Made by a program: the position numbers and the translations under genes
Notes under the pieces: model-generated
Databases searched by the model: none
Seen by the model: only the letters and a program-made list of their open reading frames with translations
What the model was told of the DNA's origin: nothing
DNA from: 2-01-FULL-44-17 sp036517175
GTDB lineage: Bacteria > Patescibacteriota > Minisyncoccia > 2-02-FULL-40-12 > IGHO2-01-FULL-4-A
Assembly (NCBI GenBank): GCA_036517175.1
Contig: DATDXQ010000014.1
Span: 1 to 12,765, forward strand
Reading direction: 5' to 3'
Length of the DNA stretch: 12,765 nt
In this document: in pieces, positions 11,251 through 12,765 of the stretch
Layout of the letters: each line of letters begins with the position of its first letter
Position numbering within the stretch: position 1 is the first letter of the stretch

Positions 11251-12765
11251 GTGGATAGTAAAAAATGGACTCCTGAAGAAGAAGCGCAGCTCAAAAAAAT
11301 ATGGGCTGAATCCAATGGTGATAGAGATAAATTTGCAAAATTAATAAAGAAAGATCAACTCATAGTAAAAGTCAAAAAAAGAAGTTGGGCTGCTATTAGG
11401 CATAAAATATATCATTTAGATTTGGTTCGGGGATCCAACGTATCTAAGAGGTATGCCTTCACGAGATTAGAGCCGAGTAAGAAGACTAGGTTATTGATTT
11501 TATTAGCAGACGACAATATGAAATGGTCTAAGATTTTTGAAGAGTTTCCAGAATTCAAGGAGAGACAATTGAGAAACTTGGCAAAAGGCGAGGGCATAAG
11601 TCTTAATAAGGGAGATGTTGTTGAGGCTCAAAATCAATTAGAAAGGGTAAGGCGTCAGACACCTGATCAGAAATTGGCAGAACTTATAGCTGCTGGCGAA
11701 TTGGTTAGTTTGGGAGAACATAAGTTACTCGCCTTGATCAAGGCGGCATTTCCGGATCAGGTTACCTTATTAACTAGAGAATGGCTTTCTGCCCAGATTG
11801 AAAAAATAATTTGGACTCAGGCCGTTCTTGATAATTTGCGGGAAGCAGTAAAGCATGGCATATCAGCTGAGTCATTTGGTGAATATAATCCTCACATCCC
11901 GCTCAAACTTATACAAGACAAGATTAGGTGGTTAAAGGGTGTGGTGAGTGTAGATAGGCACATTGGAGAAACAACCTTAGTTAAGGGTTTGGGTAGATTG
12001 ACTGTTGAGGGTACTACTAAAAAGGATGAGGCCTTCAAGTTTCCAAGTTCAAGTTTGAGTCAACCGTTCACTGTTAATGTTGGCAATAACTGGAACTTTA
12101 TTCTTATAAATGGGGCTAATTTTGGCACAGTATACAATCCTTTGATTGAACAGAATCCTTTGCGTTTGGCGTTGGCTTATGCCGACAAGAAAAAAGTTGA
12201 CGCAGTTTTCATAACTAATCTTCTGAATGTTGAGTTCAGGAAAGCTGTTGGTTCCGAACTTCATATATTGAAGGCATTTGTTGCTGGACAGAACATAAAT
12301 CCAAAAGTTTTATCTGAACATTATTCTGGAGATGCAGAAAGAATTCTTGCGGAATCACCGGATAATGAAGTTATCTATGAAACCGCAGCAGAGTTAGTCG
12401 TCAATATTATGACTGGCTTGCGGAAGGTTTCTTACAAGCCGGCAAGTGAAGTCGTGGATAGCCCCAATGATTTAATTCCTGAATATAAGGGAAAAGTTTA
12501 TTTGATATTCGGGCATAACGAAGAATCTCTTATCGGAAATGTAGCTTATTGGGAATTGAAATACATTACTGACATGATAGCTTCTGCTTTAGCAACAGAA
12601 AAGAAGCTGGTAAAGCTAGCAATTAAACGCAACGAAAAGCGTTTGGCTATATCAAAAGGCGATGTAGTTCTGATTCAAAGTCAGGAAAAATTACAACTGA
12701 AAGTAAAACAGCTTGAGGATGGTATTAACAGAACAAAGATTACTCTGGTCAGCAGACAAGATAGG
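11251..12765 (+). CDS. Large protein with Myb/SANT-like DNA-binding repeats and possible degenerate metallophosphoesterase region, 3'-truncated by window edge
   Basis: GTG start at 11251 with GGAG 5 nt before it; a TTG at 11227 is the only earlier in-frame option. 505 codons are visible without a stop. Residues 6-58 (WTPEEEAQLKKIWAE ... RSWAAIRHKIYHL) look like a SANT/Myb helix bundle. A second helical unit is at about 77-118, and a third Myb-like unit at 187-229 (WTQAVLDNLREAVK ... IQDKIRWLKG). Residues 281-425 (WNFILINGANFGTVYN, LALAYADKKKVDAVFITN, KVYLIFGHNEE) follow the layout of calcineurin-like phosphoesterases, but Asn, Ala and Thr stand where metal Asp/His residues would be. This second assignment is a weak inference. 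The C-terminal part seen is charged and helical. It stands in its own transcription unit after a strong terminator. No known function is claimed. Confidence 0.75.
   Translation, partial: MDSKKWTPEEEAQLKKIWAESNGDRDKFAKLIKKDQLIVKVKKRSWAAIRHKIYHLDLVRGSNVSKRYAFTRLEPSKKTRLLILLADDNMKWSKIFEEFPEFKERQLRNLAKGEGISLNKGDVVEAQNQLERVRRQTPDQKLAELIAAGELVSLGEHKLLALIKAAFPDQVTLLTREWLSAQIEKIIWTQAVLDNLREAVKHGISAESFGEYNPHIPLKLIQDKIRWLKGVVSVDRHIGETTLVKGLGRLTVEGTTKKDEAFKFPSSSLSQPFTVNVGNNWNFILINGANFGTVYNPLIEQNPLRLALAYADKKKVDAVFITNLLNVEFRKAVGSELHILKAFVAGQNINPKVLSEHYSGDAERILAESPDNEVIYETAAELVVNIMTGLRKVSYKPASEVVDSPNDLIPEYKGKVYLIFGHNEESLIGNVAYWELKYITDMIASALATEKKLVKLAIKRNEKRLAISKGDVVLIQSQEKLQLKVKQLEDGINRTKITLVSRQDR

Noticed and set aside
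11412..12264. Minus-strand ORFs of 61 and 71 residues
   Set aside because: Shadows of the long + strand Myb/SANT-like reading frame, which is open for 505 codons with a promoter and Shine-Dalgarno.
2..12765. UGA recoding as in some CPR lineages
   Set aside because: No in-frame TGA interrupts any recognised conserved gene and a small ORF ends with TGA. RF1 presence does not itself decide the question, but nothing in the window needs recoding.

Overview
The window looks like part of a small, streamlined bacterial genome, most likely a member of the Candidate Phyla Radiation (Patescibacteria). This is inferred from the sequence alone. The supporting signs are very short translation factors (EF-Ts of 149 aa, RF1 of 299 aa), short intergenic gaps, tRNA genes mostly without encoded CCA, promoters lying almost on top of start codons, a hypothetical gene where prmC usually follows prfA, and Thr-Pro-linker surface proteins. 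Stop codons used are TAA and TAG, with TGA ending one small ORF, so nothing suggests recoding of UGA.

Region 1 (1-3975) is a convergent pair of exported, modular carbohydrate-active proteins separated by an intrinsic terminator. On the + strand is the 3' end of a polysaccharide deacetylase (NodB fold). On the - strand is a GH26-like protein with an N-terminal membrane anchor. Both carry the same ~150-residue beta-rich, CBM-like module (at least two copies each) joined by Thr-Pro linkers. The GH26-like protein keeps the acid/base Glu but has Ser where the nucleophile Glu is expected.

Region 2 (3976-8991) is translation housekeeping: tgt (-), rplY/ctc (+), the operon rpmE-prfA-unknown membrane protein (-), and rpsB-tsf (+). 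The tgt/rplY and rpmE/rpsB pairs are divergent. A 16-bp perfect palindrome lies between tgt and rplY. The rpsB-tsf gap can fold into two mutually exclusive hairpins, the second followed by a T-run, as in an attenuator.

Region 3 (9031-11178) starts with a membrane-anchored TPR protein. It continues as a tRNA-rich strip: tRNA-Thr(UGU), a two-helix membrane ORF, tRNA-Tyr(GUA), a small hairpin-rich element, a 54-aa membrane ORF, tRNA-Thr(GGU), rpmG and tRNA-Trp(CCA), closed by a 34-bp palindromic terminator. Pieces of tRNA genes are duplicated here. A 14-bp copy of the tRNA-Thr 5' end forms the end of the TPR gene. A 19-bp copy of the tRNA-Tyr 3' end lies 150 bp downstream of the original and brackets a GC-rich segment with several hairpins, resembling the footprint of a tiny non-autonomous tRNA-targeting element. 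A third folded GC-rich segment follows tRNA-Trp, where secE/nusG would be expected in many bacteria.

Region 4 (11188-12765) has a good promoter and the first 505 codons of a large protein that runs off the window. It has Myb/SANT-like helical DNA-binding repeats, then a region that faintly resembles a metallophosphoesterase core with its metal ligands replaced. This protein and the tRNA-linked repeat elements are the least explained parts of the window.
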